64,000 nucleotides of DNA from Morinoia aosen (Eukaryota; Arthropoda; Malacostraca; Amphipoda; Talitridae): the NCBI GenBank assembly GCA_030386875.1, contig CM059576.1, positions 67,207,581-67,271,580 on the forward strand. The letters are read 5' to 3'. The stretch's first letter is position 1. Each line of letters begins with the position of its first letter. Shown here piece by piece: positions 23,144 through 35,460 of this stretch. The notes beneath the pieces were generated by a model. It was not told where the DNA came from. It saw nothing but the letters and a program-made list of their open reading frames with translations, and did not search any database. Made by a program: the position numbers and the translations under genes.

Positions 23144-23641
23144 GGTCCGCCCCGGTCTGTGCTGGTTTCTGTGCGCCCGGCGGACGTCTTAGCGAAAATC
23201 CGGTGAAAAAACCAAGACCCATACGCGCACAGATTCAAAGGAAGATGAACACCACTTACCCTAGACGCCGCGTGGCGTTCACCGAAGGATTGTTCCTTCT
23301 ATTGATGTCGCCTTTTTATAGGGTAGCCCCTCGAACGCGTCGTCGCAGCGCCTTCAAATTTAACAGGCACATAAAAGGCCCTTTCGACACGAACCTAAGC
23401 TTTTTTCTTCGAGATCGTGCGAGAACTTTTCTTTCAATGGCCGTTCAAAGGTCGAAAATCGACCGAAATGACACATTTTCAAACTGCTGCCAAACACCCA
23501 TAGAATGCCTGTAGGCGGCTTTAATTTCAGCATGTGGTAGACGAAACAATGGAGTATACGCCAACGTTGCCATTTTGCGATCCGTTCGTAAAAAGTATCC
23601 TTCTTTGCCCCTCAAAGTTTGCAAAAAATTTTTAGGGTATT
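23144..23641. other. GC-richer head, type B (U4, 498 bp)
   Basis: The right inverted-repeat arm is GGCGGACG, leaving 7 bp paired. Diagnostic bases are GTCTTAGCGAAAATCC and GAAGGATTGTTCC. Despite dozens of differences from type A, its length is the same. A plus-strand frame is open from 23,095 to 23,514. Confidence 0.75.
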
Positions 23642-26600
23642 TTTGACGAAATTTGGAGAATTATTTTGAGAAAACCACGGAGGTTAAATCTTTCAAAGTT
23701 TGATAGCTCGTACATTTCCAAAAGTTCTAAGCCTCATAAAATCAGCGGCTCTCGAAGCGATTAAGTTCCGACACAACTTGGGGTCAAAGTTTTCCTCAAA
23801 ATTTTCGAAAATTTTGTGTGAGGTTTGAGTTTGCGTAAGTATTGAACGGTAATACCTGGGGGTGTCAAACTTTGTAGTCTCGTTTAGAAAGCTTTGTAAT
23901 ATACCCAGCGAGTTTTACAGAGTGCCAGCTTTGAAAACTTGAGTGGTGCGCAACTTTAAAGTTCAAGTAAAAAAACGCGTTTTTTATAAGGTCATTTTCG
24001 AACGCCAGTTGTGACGTTGTTTGATTGATTGGTGACTTGAAAATTTGATACGACCTAGTTTTAACCTTTTTCTCAAAGTTATTAGGTTTACAGTTCATCA
24101 TGAGAAAAACTTTTCTCAAAAAATGGTTCCAAACACAACCCCCAACACCCCCAAAAAATGTTCCGAACATGTTTTAGGAAAATGGGGGCGATCTTCGGAA
24201 AACTTCATTTAACATTTTCTGCTCGGTTTTTTGTCGTGCATTCAAAAGTTTTTGGGCAGGTTGAATTTCGGGTTTGTTTGAGCGTGAGACATTATTTTCA
24301 CTTTTCCAGGCCATTTTTGCCTTTCCTTCACCCCTGAAGCTCACTTCGTCACCTTTGAGGGAGCTGAAAATCACTTCAAAGATGCGTCTTGAGGATATCT
24401 TTCGATTGATACTCGTGTCTCAAAGTTGTAGGCCTTCAACTTTTTGTTCAAATTTGAAAAAACATCAAACCTTAGGGAGGAATCGCAAAAATTTGCCAAT
24501 CTAACGCAAAAACTGGATACCGATCCACCTTGTAATGAAGTCTCCAGAATGCGAATTTTTTTTAATGACTGAATTTGGGGCCTGAAATGGAACTTTATCG
24601 AGTTTAAAGGTTTTATATGGATGCCCATTTTCATGAACTTGGTGCTGTGCTGTTTTTCGATTACGAAACAATATATTTAAATTAATCATTGAAGTTCAAA
24701 GTTTTTTCCAATTTCTTTCCATAGGAAGCGATTTTGCTAAGTTTTGAGTGTTTTAATGTGTTGTTAGAGTTCATAAAAATATATTGTATTTCGAGGTAAA
24801 CATTGTAAGTGCCTTTTTTGGCCTTGAAATTCATGGTTTTTTTTTACATGACGCGTAATTCATCATTTTCAATGGTTTATATTCGTTTCACAGGAAATTT
24901 TATAGAGAACAAATGTGTTTAAAACAGGCGATTTACCTTATGGTAGGATTATTTCACTTCCAACAAGTTTTGGTACAGAAAAAGAAAATGTTAATTGAGC
25001 TTAAAATTTTCGTCTAAGTCGAGAAAATCGGTATGGAAGGCGGTTTGCAGTTGCAATACCTAAATGAGGTTCAGAATTTGAGGCTGAAATCTTGTGCTGC
25101 TTGTAGAAGTTGTAATGTAAATGATGTTAGAACTAGAAAGATGACAAAACTAATGTTAAAGTGTCCGCATCATCGTACTGAGCATGTAAAGTGACTTCAA
25201 TTATAACTCATTTTTGGAATGGAATTGTTAACCCTCATAAAATTGTCTTTGTAATGGATAGAAAATTATTTCAATGGGATACTTGTTGATTAAAGGGCGT
25301 TGTTAGGAGAATCCATCCTTCTGTCCCACTGCAGTCATTCCGCACAGTCAACTGTTACATCAGTTTTTCATGAAGAGAGATACGAAATCAACCCATAAGT
25401 TGTTGAAAGTGAAAAGTGTCCCCTTTCTTCAATGAAACGAAACTTGAAAAGAAATTGTTAACATTGTCTACTGAAGATTAACATGATACGTACATTTAAA
25501 ATGATTCCAACTCGATGAATTTCGTAATAGGAACAGAAATTATTGATTTCAAACATATTCATAAATTTCAAGTGTAATGCCTGTTCGATGGGCGAATTGG
25601 TCCTCAAAGACGCGGCCTGCCGTGTGTGTGTCCTTTATGACTGGGATAACAAGCAAGAGGGATGCAAAATAGTTATTATTTGTTTATATAACTGCTATCT
25701 ATTAATGTATAACTCATTTATGTATGTCAAGGTTCGTTGTTACTTGAATCTTTGCCTTAAATACTTAGATATTGAGTGACGTAGGAACAGCATTTTTGAC
25801 TTGAGTTACCCCTCGAAGCCGTGCTTAATCAGGAGGTATGTTCAGTAATTTTGAGACACTGTACAACTTTGCGTAGTTACTTGAAAAAGTAAACGAAAGC
25901 TTTGTTCAAAGTTCCACATTTCGGTGAGTTTTTGAGAAACATTTGTGGTACTAAATGGAAGTATTATCGGCTCATGAGTCAGATATACCTCTGTATGAGA
26001 ATTCAAGATATGAATTAACTCGCATTTGAACATAGAAAATGGTGCCAAGTTGTTTAGGCGGTGTAAACCAGTGAAGCTATTGTATATGATGGAAGGATGT
26101 ATTCTATTATGTTTTTCGGGAGGTAAATTGAACATATACGGGTTGAAATCACGAACATGATTTCATTTAGAAATTCTAGAAATGGCTCATTTCACTTATT
26201 TCGATGCCGAAATTTGAATGAATCTTTAATGGAAACTCACTTTATGTATGTCAAGGTTCGTTTTTGCTTCAATGTTTGCTTTAAAGATGTAAATATTGAG
26301 TGAATGCATAACAGGATTTCTTACTTGAGTTACCCCTGAAAGCTCTCCCTTGAGCAGTGGATGTCTTCAGTTATTTTTAGATACACAATGTCTCTTTTTA
26401 GAACGAAAACTCAATTTAGAGGTTCGCAGAAATCACTTATTTCACTTAGATCATGGTTGTAGTTTGGATACACGAAGCGTGCGTCCTGATAAAGGGAGGC
26501 GATAGAATTTTTTTCGTGTGGAGAAAGTGAGATTGATAGGTAATGGGTTTGTTTTCATTGTAAATGATGATGCATTGTTGAACTAGGTGGGCAATTGTGT

Positions 26601-27266
26601 GTAGTTTTAATTAGGCATATCATTTTTTGTGCATTGCATGTAGATGCTCGAAATTTTGATACAATGTACATATGTATGTCTGTCTCTGCTGACATTTTGA
26701 GAATGGACCTATCGATATTTTGGGGTGAATGAGTAATTTTCGAAAATTATATGCATGTTTAAATTTACGATGAAGGGTACTTTGAAATCATCTAGAGAAT
26801 TCATTTTGGGCTTATATGACGCGGAATGAAAAGCAGGGTGTGAATGTTGTTGATTATATCATGTTTATTCATGATTGTTTGATACATGGGGAAATGAGTT
26901 GTGTTAAATGTTTTGTCCGTTATGTCGTCCGTGGAAGGTGTTGTGAGCTATTTTTGTGGCAATTTCGGACATTTCGACTTGTGCAATGACCAAGCATGTG
27001 GAAAATTTAGGAAGAGTTAGAAAAAAGTTGAGGGATATTAAAATGCTATTTCCAATGCAAAATCGCAAGGAAGACAAAAAACGCTCCAGATAATACTTTC
27101 ATAACCATACAGACTGATGCCTTCAAGCCCGTTAGTAAACTGTAGGGGGTAACTACACTGAAACTGGGTAGAAATGAGACAGAAATGACATTTTTTAGAG
27201 TTTCAAAGTGATTCGAAGGTGAATGCAGTGCCCTTCGAGTATGACTAATATAAGAGCTGCAATTTT

Positions 27267-27302
27267 GCCGCTCAACGAGGTGCGTAGCACTCGTTGAGCG
27301 GC
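27267..27302. other. Conserved stem-loop, type A (U5)
   Basis: Type A hairpin in a unit whose front half is type B. It therefore bounds the B-to-A switch, which lies between the B block at about 25.6 kb and this point. Confidence 0.7.
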
Positions 27303-28297
27303 TCGAGAAGTCAGATTTAATTTTTTCAAGCCTTGAATTTGATCGCGCGACGGCGCGTTTCCTCATTGTGAACCCAATGAAGATGAACAGGTGTCGATGT
27401 TGTTTTATTAAACAAGAATTATATTTCGTTTTGATGTGGCATTGCGATGGCCTTTTTATTTTGTGATGATTTTTATGTTATTGAGGATTAATGATTGTTT
27501 TGTTGTACAATGGAGCAGGATTGGATGATTTAAGGGCTCTGCATGAATAAGTGAGACGGCATGTGATGTATGTAAATGTAACGCTCATTCGCATCATTTA
27601 TTGCTGGAAAAGAAAGATATACAGTATTGGGGTTTTTGAGGTTCATTTCAGAAATTATTGATAGTCATTGGATGTGTCAAGAAGTTGGTGAATATTTTGC
27701 GTTTTTTGTGGAATATTTTAAATGAATTTTCAGAACGAAAGGATATTGCTCCCATACGAAAGCGAGTTATCAATTTTGAAATGAGAAGTGGCTATTTTTG
27801 TGGGTTTCGGGAAGACTAATTTTCGTGCGTCTGGCTTTGAGGGAATTTTGAATAGCTTTGGTAGAATTTCATTATTTTTTGAACCGCATGTATAAGTAAA
27901 ATTTGGAATGAGACTCATGTAATTTAAATGAGTTATAGGTAACATGTAATGTGTTCTGGTGGGATGAACGAACATATTGATAGTCTTGTAAGCATTTTTG
28001 ACCTTAGGGGAATTCGTGATTTAACATTAAAATTTCATTCTCCCAGGATTCTGTAAATAATATTGTTAAGAAAGTTTCAGTCGCGCTTCATATAAGAGAT
28101 TTATGTAATTTTAAGTTTTGATTTTGGTGTGAAGCTATATAATTCTGAGTAGGAAAGGTGAAATGACTTTGTGTAAATTGCTGAGAAACAGGGGGATGGA
28201 CGGTAAGTTAAATGGAATACAATAAGAGTGGTGAAAAATTGAACCAAGAAATCGGATACATGAGGTTATAAAGTAAGGTGAGGATAAAATTGGTTAT

Positions 28298-28376
28298 GTT
28301 AGGTTTCATTAGACTAGGTTAGGTTAGATTAGTTTAGGTTGGGTTTAGTTGGTTGTATTAGTTTGGGTTTGGTTCG
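28298..28376 (+). repeat. TTAGG-like G/T-rich tract (U5)
   Basis: The best TTAGG match of the nine: TTAGGTTTCATTAG, ACTAGGTTAGGTTAGATTAG, TTTAGGTTGGGTTTAG. It holds at least four TTAGGTT or TAGGTTAG words in about 60 bp. Confidence 0.5.
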
Positions 28377-28833
28377 GAAGTGATTGGTGAACTTATTGGT
28401 AGAATTGTGATTGGTGTAGTCATTTTATAAGAGTAGATGTGATTGATTTGTTGAGGTTGTGTTACTCATGAAAAATGTTAGTTACCCCTCAAAGCTGTGC
28501 TCCTGCAGCGCATATCTTCAGTTATTCGGATATAGACCAAGAAAATTCCGAGAAAGAAAAGAAATTTCAGAATTCAGTGTGTAACCGATGTCTCTTAGAT
28601 ACGCGTTGAAATTTGAGAGATCACCGTCTGTGGAATGATTTTTGAAGTGTAAAAATGGCCATGTTACGTTTTTAAATGGCAATGGTGTCGGAGAATCAAT
28701 TTATTTTGATGTTTGAAAGGTTAACATAGAGCTTAGAGTAAAATGTACTGTATACTTATCGATTTGTGACTTGAGACGATGGTGTATCTGATTGTGTTGT
28801 CTAATTGTGGTTATTTTTAAAAGTGTGCTTGGC

Positions 28834-28936
28834 ATGTATTTGTGTATATGTGTGTCTGTGTGTGTGTGGGAGTGTGTGTAGGAGTGTGAGCGTCTGGGTT
28901 TTGATGTGTTTGTGTGTGTGTTTGTGGTGTGTGTGT
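28834..28936. repeat. Degenerate GT microsatellite (U5)
   Basis: GT tract with the AGGAGTGTGAGCGTCTGGG interruption and a private TTTGTGGTG near 28,921. Confidence 0.9.
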
Positions 28937-29435
28937 GGTCCGCCCCGGTCTGTGCTGGTTTCTGCGCGCCCGGCGGACCCGTTGCGATAATCCGGTGAAA
29001 AAACCAAGACCCATACGCGCACCGATTCGAAGAAGGATGAACACCACTTACCCTAGGGGCCGCGCTGGCGTTCACCGAAATGGTGTATACCCCGACGTGT
29101 CGTCCATGAATAGGGTAGCCCCTCGAACGCGTCGTCGCAGCGCCTTCAAATTTAGCAGGCACATAAAAATCCCATCTCGACACGAACCTAAGCTTTTTTC
29201 ATTTAGATCGGGGCGAGAACTTTTCCTTTAATGGCGGTTCAAAGGTGAAAAATCGACCGAAATGGGTCATTTTCAAACTGCTGCCAAACACCCATAGAAT
29301 GCCTGTAGGCGGCTCTAATTTCAGCGTGTGGTAGACGAAACAATGGAGCATACGCCAACGTTGCCATTTTGCGATCCGTTCGTAAAAAGTATCCCTCTTT
29401 GCCCCTCAAAGTTGACGAAAAATTTTTAGGGTAAT
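28937..29435. other. GC-richer head, type A variant (U5, 499 bp)
   Basis: Carries the CCGTTGCGATAATCC variant of U2. The plus-strand frame is broken near 29,210 by an extra G (ATCGGGGCGAG), the first of the homopolymer insertions that continue through U6. Confidence 0.75.
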
Positions 29436-32400
29436 TTTGACGAAATTTGGAGAGTTATTTTGAGAAAACCACGCAGTTTTAAACTTTCAAACTTTGATAG
29501 CTCGTACATTTCCAAAAGGTCTACGCCTCATGAAATCAACGGCTCTCGAAACGATCAAGTTTCCACACAACTTCGGGTCAAAGTTTTCCTAAAAATTTTT
29601 GGAGGAATTTTGGTGAGGCGGGGAGTTTTGCCCTGAGTTCGACGGCAATACCTGTGGCTCTCAAACTTTGTAGTCTCGTTCAGAAAGCTTTGTAATATAC
29701 CCAGCGAGTTTTACAGAGTGCCAGCTATGAAAACTTGAGTGGTGCGCAACTTTAAAGTTCAAGTAAAAAAAACGCGTTTTTTATAAGGTTATTTTCGAAC
29801 GCCAGTTGTGACGTTGTTTGATTGATTGGTGACTTGAAAATTTGATACGACCTAGTTTTAATCTTTTTCTCAAAGTTATCAAGTTTACAGTTCATCATGA
29901 GCGACACTTTTCTCAAAAAATGGTTCCAAACACAACCCCCAACACCCCCAAAAAATGTTCGGAACAAGTTTTAGGAAAATGGGGGCAACGTACGGAAAAC
30001 TTCATTTAACATTTTCTGCTCGGTTTTTTGTCGTGCATTCAAAAGTTTTTTGGGCTGGTTGAATTTCGGCTTCGTTTTGAGCGTGAGACATTATTTTCAC
30101 TTTTCCAGGCCATTTTTGCCTTTCCTTCGCCCCTGAAGCCCACTTACTCACCTTCGAGGAAGCTGAAAATCACTTGAAAGAGATGCGTCTTGAGGAGATC
30201 TTTCGATTGATACTCGTGTCTCAAAGTTGTAGGCCTTCAACTTTTCGTTTAAATTTGAAAAAAACATCAAACCTTAGGGAGAAATCGCGAAAATTTGCCA
30301 ATCTAGCGCAAAAACTGAATAGCGATCCACCTTGTAATGAAGTCTCCAGAATGCGATTTTTTTTTAATGACTGAATTTGGGGCCTGAAATGGAACTTTAT
30401 TGAGTTTGAAGGTTTTGTATGGATGCCCATTTTCATGAACTTAATGCTGTGATGTTTTCGATTGCGAAACAATAAATTTGAATGAATAATTGAAGTTCAA
30501 AGTTTTTGCTTATTTTTTGTTTATTCTAGACGGTTTTGCGTATTTTTGAGAGTTGTACTGTGTTGTTAGAGTTGAAATAAATTTATTAGGACTCGCAAGG
30601 TCAACCTTCTAAGTGGCTTATTTCACCTTGAAATTCGTATACCTTTTTTACATGACGCGTAATTCCTTAACTTCAGGGATTTATAGTGGTTTCACAGGAA
30701 ATTTTATAGAGAGCAAATGTGTTTTAAAATAGGCGATTTACCATATGGTAGGGTTATTTCACTTCCAAAAAGTTTTGGGTAAAGAAAAAAAATTTGGGTT
30801 CCGCGATCAATTTTTCTCAAAGTCCAGAAGAATTTTACGCATCTCGATTTCGATTTGTAATATGTCATTGAGGTTCAGAATTTGAGGCTCCAATCTTCTG
30901 ATGCTTGTCAAAGTTGTCATGTAAAAGATGTTTACAAAGTTTCACCTACTGGTAAGGTCTATAGTGTAACTATCATGGTACTGAGTAAGTGAAATAAGGT
31001 AAAATATTTCAATTTGTGGAATGGATTTGTTAACCCTACAAAAAGTTTTCTTTTGAATTCATCGAAAATAATTGAAAAGGTATACTAATTCATTAAACAT
31101 TTTCTTAATATGTAGAATTCCGTAGTTATGAGAATACATAGTACGTAACATTCATGAAAGAATGCATGGTAATGTAAGGAAGATAAAGCTTGTAATTATT
31201 CACCAGATTATTCAAGAAGCAAGGAATGAATGCTCGAGGTTATCTGAATGTAATATTTTCGAACATTTTGTAATATTGTCTCGTACGTCGGGAAGTGTAA
31301 CTTCTGGGAGGTGTTGAAGAGATTTGGATTTGGGGCTAGTGAAATTCACGCGAAAATTAACGTACTGGTATGGCTGAAGGTGTGACCATGATAGTAGTCG
31401 CAAAGTAATGAGAGCTCAAACATGCAAAGTGATTAGTTTTCGACGGGGGAAAATTCGTCGCAAGTAAAGACCTATTCATTATGATAGAAATTTTATTATT
31501 TTTGCCCTCCATTTTTGCGGGTATCTGTAATTACTTTTAGTGTTTATTGTTTGCAACGAAAACAATGCGCATTCTTAATACTTCCAACTGCATTTGGTAT
31601 TCGATGGTCGAATTACTCCTGAGAGACGCGGACTGGCGTATGGCCTTTATGACCTTGATACCAAGCAAGATAGATGGCTACTAAATAGTTATTACTTGTT
31701 TATATAACTCCTTTCTATTCATGTATAACTCATTTATGTATGTCAAGCTTCGTTGTTACTTGAATCTTTGCCTTAAATACTTAGATATTGAGAGAAGTAG
31801 GAACACCATTTTTTACTTGAGTTACCCCTCGAAGCCGTGCTTAATCAGGAGGTATGTTCAGTAATTTTGAGACACTGTACAACTTTTGGTAGTGACTTGA
31901 AAAAGAAAACGAAAGCGTTGTTCAAAGCTCCATATGTCGGTGAGTTTTTGAGAAATATTTGTGGTACTACATGGAAATATTATCGGCTCATGAGTCGGAA
32001 ATACCTCTGGATGAGAATTCAAGATATGAAATAACTCGCATTTGAACATAGAAAATGGTGCTAAGTTGTTTAGGCGGTGTTAACCAGTGAAGCTATTGAA
32101 TATGATGGGAGGATCGATTCTATTATGTTTTTCGGGAGGTAAATTGAACATTTACGGGTGAAATGACGAACATGAATTCATTTAGAAATTATAGGAATGG
32201 GTCATTTCACTTATTTCGATGCCGAAATTTGAATGAATCTTTAATGAGAACTCACTTGATGTATGTCAAGCTTCGTTTTTGCTTCAATGTTGTCTTCAAA
32301 GATCTAAATATTGAGTGAATGCATAACAGAATTTCTTACTTGAGTTACCCCTGAAAGCTCTCCCTTAAGCAGTGCATGTTTTCAGTTAGTTTGAAATGCA

Positions 32401-33288
32401 CAATGTCTCTTCATGGAAAGAAAACTTAAATTTGATGTTCGCTAAATCACTCATTTCGCATAGATCATGGTTGCAGTTTGCACGAAGCGTGCGGTCTGAT
32501 GTAGGGAGGCGATAGCACTTTTTTCGTGTGGAGAAAGTGATATTGAGTTATGTTGATAGGTAATGGGTTTGCTTTCATTGTAAATGATGATGCATTGGTG
32601 AACTCGGTTGTCAATGGAGTGTAGTTTGAATTAGGCATATATTTTTTTGTGCATTGCAGGTAGATGTTCGAAATTTTGATACAATGTACATATGTATGTC
32701 TGTTTATGCTGGACATTTTGAGAACGGACCTATAGATATTTTGGGGTGAATGAGTAATTTTCGAAATTTCTATGCATGTTTCAATTTACGATTAAGGGCA
32801 CTTTGAAATGAGCTAGAGAATTCATTTTGGGCTCATATGAAGCGGAATGAAAAGCAGGGGTGTCAATGTTGGTGAATAAATTATGTTTATTCATGATTGT
32901 TAGATATATAGGGAAATGAGTTTAGTTAAATGTTTTGTCCGTTATTTCGTCAGTGGAACGTGTTGTGAACTATTTTTGAGGCAATTTGAGACATTTCGAC
33001 TTGTGCAATGACCAAGCGTGTTGATTTTTTAGGAAGAGTTTGAGAAAAGTTGAGGGATATTAAAATGCTATTTCCAATGCAAAATCGCAAGGAAGATAAA
33101 ATCGCTGCAGATAATACTTTCATAACCATACAGACTGATGCCTTCAAGCCCGTTAGTAAACTGTAGGGGGGTAACTACACTGAAAGTGGGAAGGAATGAG
33201 ACAGAAATGACATTTTTCAGAGTTTGAAAGTGATTCGGAGGTGAATGCAGTGCCCTTGGAGTATAACTAATATAAGAGCTGCAATTTT

Positions 33289-33324
33289 GCCGCTCAACGA
33301 GGTGCGTAGCACTCGTTGAGCGGC
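33289..33324. other. Conserved stem-loop, type A (U6)
   Basis: Unchanged hairpin even though flanks in this unit carry many single-base insertions. Just after it GAGAAGTCAG reads GATAAGTCAG. Confidence 0.7.
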
Positions 33325-34317
33325 TCGATAAGTCAGATTTAATTTTTTCAAGCCTTGAATTTGATCGCGCGACGGCGCGTTCCCTCATTGTGAACCCAAT
33401 GAAGATGAACAGGTGTCGATGTTGTTTTATTAAACGAGAATTATCTTTCGTTTTGATGTGGCATTGCGATGGCATTTTTATTTTGTTTGTGATGATTTTT
33501 ATGTTATTGAGGATTAATGATTGTTTTGTTGTACAATGGAGCAGGATTGGATGATTTAAGGGCTCTGCATGGATGAGTGAGACGCCATCTGATGTATGTA
33601 AATGTTACGCTCATTCGCATCATTTATTCGTGGAAAGAAAGATATTCAGTATTGGGTTTTCGAGGTTCATTTCAGGAATTATTGATAGTAATTGGATGTG
33701 TGAAGAAGTTGGTGAATATTTTGCGTTTATTGTGGATTATTTTAAATGAATTTTCAGAACGAAAGGATATTGCTCCCATACGAAAGGGAGTAATCAATTT
33801 TGAAATGAGAAGTGGCTATTTTTTTGGGTTTCGGGAAGACTAATTTTCGTGCGCCTGGCTTTGGGGGAATTTTGAATAGCTTTGGTAGAATTTTATTATT
33901 TTTTGAACCGCATGTATAAGTAAAATTTGGAATGAGGCTCATGTAATTTGAACTAGTTATAGGTAACATGTAATGTGTTCTGGTGGGATGAACGATCATA
34001 TTGATAGTCTTGTAAGCATTTTTGACCTTAGGTGAATTCGCAATTTAATTCTAAAATGTCATTCTCCCAGGATTCTGTATATAATATTGTTAAGAAAGTT
34101 TCAGTCGCGCTTCATATAAGGGATTTATGTAATTTTAAGTTTTGATTTAGGTGAAGCTATATAATTTTGAGTAGGAAAGGTTAAATGACTTTGTGTAAAT
34201 TGATGAGAACCAAGGGATGGACGCTAAGTTGAATGGAATACAACATGAGTGGTTAAAAATTAAACCAAAAATTGGATACATGAGGTTATAAAGGCAGGTG
34301 GGGATAAAATTGGTTAT

Positions 34318-34397
34318 GTTAGGTTTGAGAAGACTAGGTTGGGTTAGATTACTTTAGGTTGGGTTGAGTTGGTTATATTAGTTTGGGTTTGGTTCGG
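34318..34397 (+). repeat. TTAGG-like G/T-rich tract (U6)
   Basis: Like U3 but with GTTTGAGAAGACTAGG at the start. Confidence 0.4.
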
Positions 34398-34862
34398 AAG
34401 TGATTGGTGAACTTATTGATTGAATTGTGATTGGTGTAGTCATTTTATAAGAGTAGATCTGATTGATTTGTTGAGGTTGTGTTACTCATGAAAAATATTA
34501 GTTACCCCTCAAAGCTCTTCTCCTGCAGCGCATATTTTCAGTTATTCGGATATACACCGTGAAAGTTCCCCGATAGAAAAGAAATTTGAAAATTCAGTGT
34601 GTAACCGATGTCTCTTAGATCAGTGTGAAAAATTGAGAGATCACGGTCTGTGAAATGATTTAGAAACTGTAAATATGGGCTTAGGTTACGTTTTTATTTG
34701 GTATTTGGGAATGGTGTCGTAAAATCAATTGATTTCGGTGTACGATAGGTAAACATAGAGGCTAAAATGAAATACATTGTACACATCGGTTTGTGATTTG
34801 AGACGATGGTGTATGTGATTGTGTTGGCCAATTGTGGTTATTTTTACAAGTGTGCGCGACAA

Positions 34863-34962
34863 GTATTTGTGTATATGTGTGTCTGTGGGTGTGGGAGTGT
34901 GTGTAGGAGTGTGAGCGTCTGGGTTTTGATGTGTTTGTGTGTGTGTGGGTGTGTGTGTGTGT
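34863..34962. repeat. Degenerate GT microsatellite (U6)
   Basis: Same haplotype as U3 (AGGAGTGTGAGCGTCTGGG) with TTTGTGTGTGTGTGGG where U3 has TTTGTAAGTGTGTGGG. Confidence 0.9.
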
Positions 34963-35460
34963 GGTCCGCCCCGGTCTGTGCTGGTTTCTGTGCGCCCGGC
35001 GGACCCCTCTGCGACATTCCGGTGAAAAACCAAGACCCATACGCGCACCGATTCGAAGAAGGATGAACACCACTTACCCTAGGGGCCGCGCTGGCGTTCA
35101 CCGAAATGGTGTTATACCCCGACGTGTCGTCCATGAATAGGGTAGCCCCTCGAACGCGTCGTCGCAGCGCCTTCAAATTTGGCAGGCACATAAAAGTCCC
35201 TCTGGACACGAACCTAAGCTTTTTTCTCGCAGATCGTGCGAGAACTTTTCCTTTAATGGCGGTTCAAAGGTCAAAAATCGACCAAAATGGGTCATTTTCA
35301 AACTGCTGCCAAACACCCATAGAATGCCTCTAGGCGGCTATAATTTCAGCGTGTGGTAGACGAAACAATGGAGCATGCGCCAACGTTGCCATTTTGCGAT
35401 CCGTTTGTAAAAAGTATCCCTCTTTGCCCCTCAAAGTTGACGAAAAATTTTTAGGGTAAT
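34963..35460. other. GC-richer head, type A (U6, 498 bp)
   Basis: CCCTCTGCGACATTCC variant with the extra T that shifts the plus-strand frame. Private change AAGTCCCTCTGGACACG near 35,193 replaces AAGGCCTTTTGGACACG. Confidence 0.75.

Larger units (their letters stand above)
17867..23641. repeat. Macrosatellite unit U4 (A then B, 5,775 bp)
   Basis: Type A from its start to about 19.19 kb, then type B to its end: B block at 19,500-19,880, B stem-loop at 21,478 and B head at 23,144. Its closest relative is U7, with which it shares CATGTCATGGTATGG near 19,188 and 36,736. Confidence 0.93.
23642..29435. repeat. Macrosatellite unit U5 (B then A, 5,794 bp)
   Basis: Starts as type B, continuing the B tract of U4 (GTAAGTATTGAACGG near 23,836 and the B block near 25,250-25,650), and is type A again by the stem-loop at 27,267. 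It ends in an A head. The front half matches U8 and U9; the back half matches U1-U3. Confidence 0.93.
29436..35460. repeat. Macrosatellite unit U6 (type A, 6,025 bp)
   Basis: Near-copy of U3 but longer, because many homopolymers are one base longer. Examples are GCGGGGAG at 29,618, an 8-A run near 29,765, GTTTTTTGGG near 30,046, TTGGGGCTAG near 31,330 and TAGGGGGGTAA near 33,165. The excess is concentrated at about 29.2-33.2 kb, which looks like unpolished long-read sequence, although real indels are not excluded. Confidence 0.93.
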
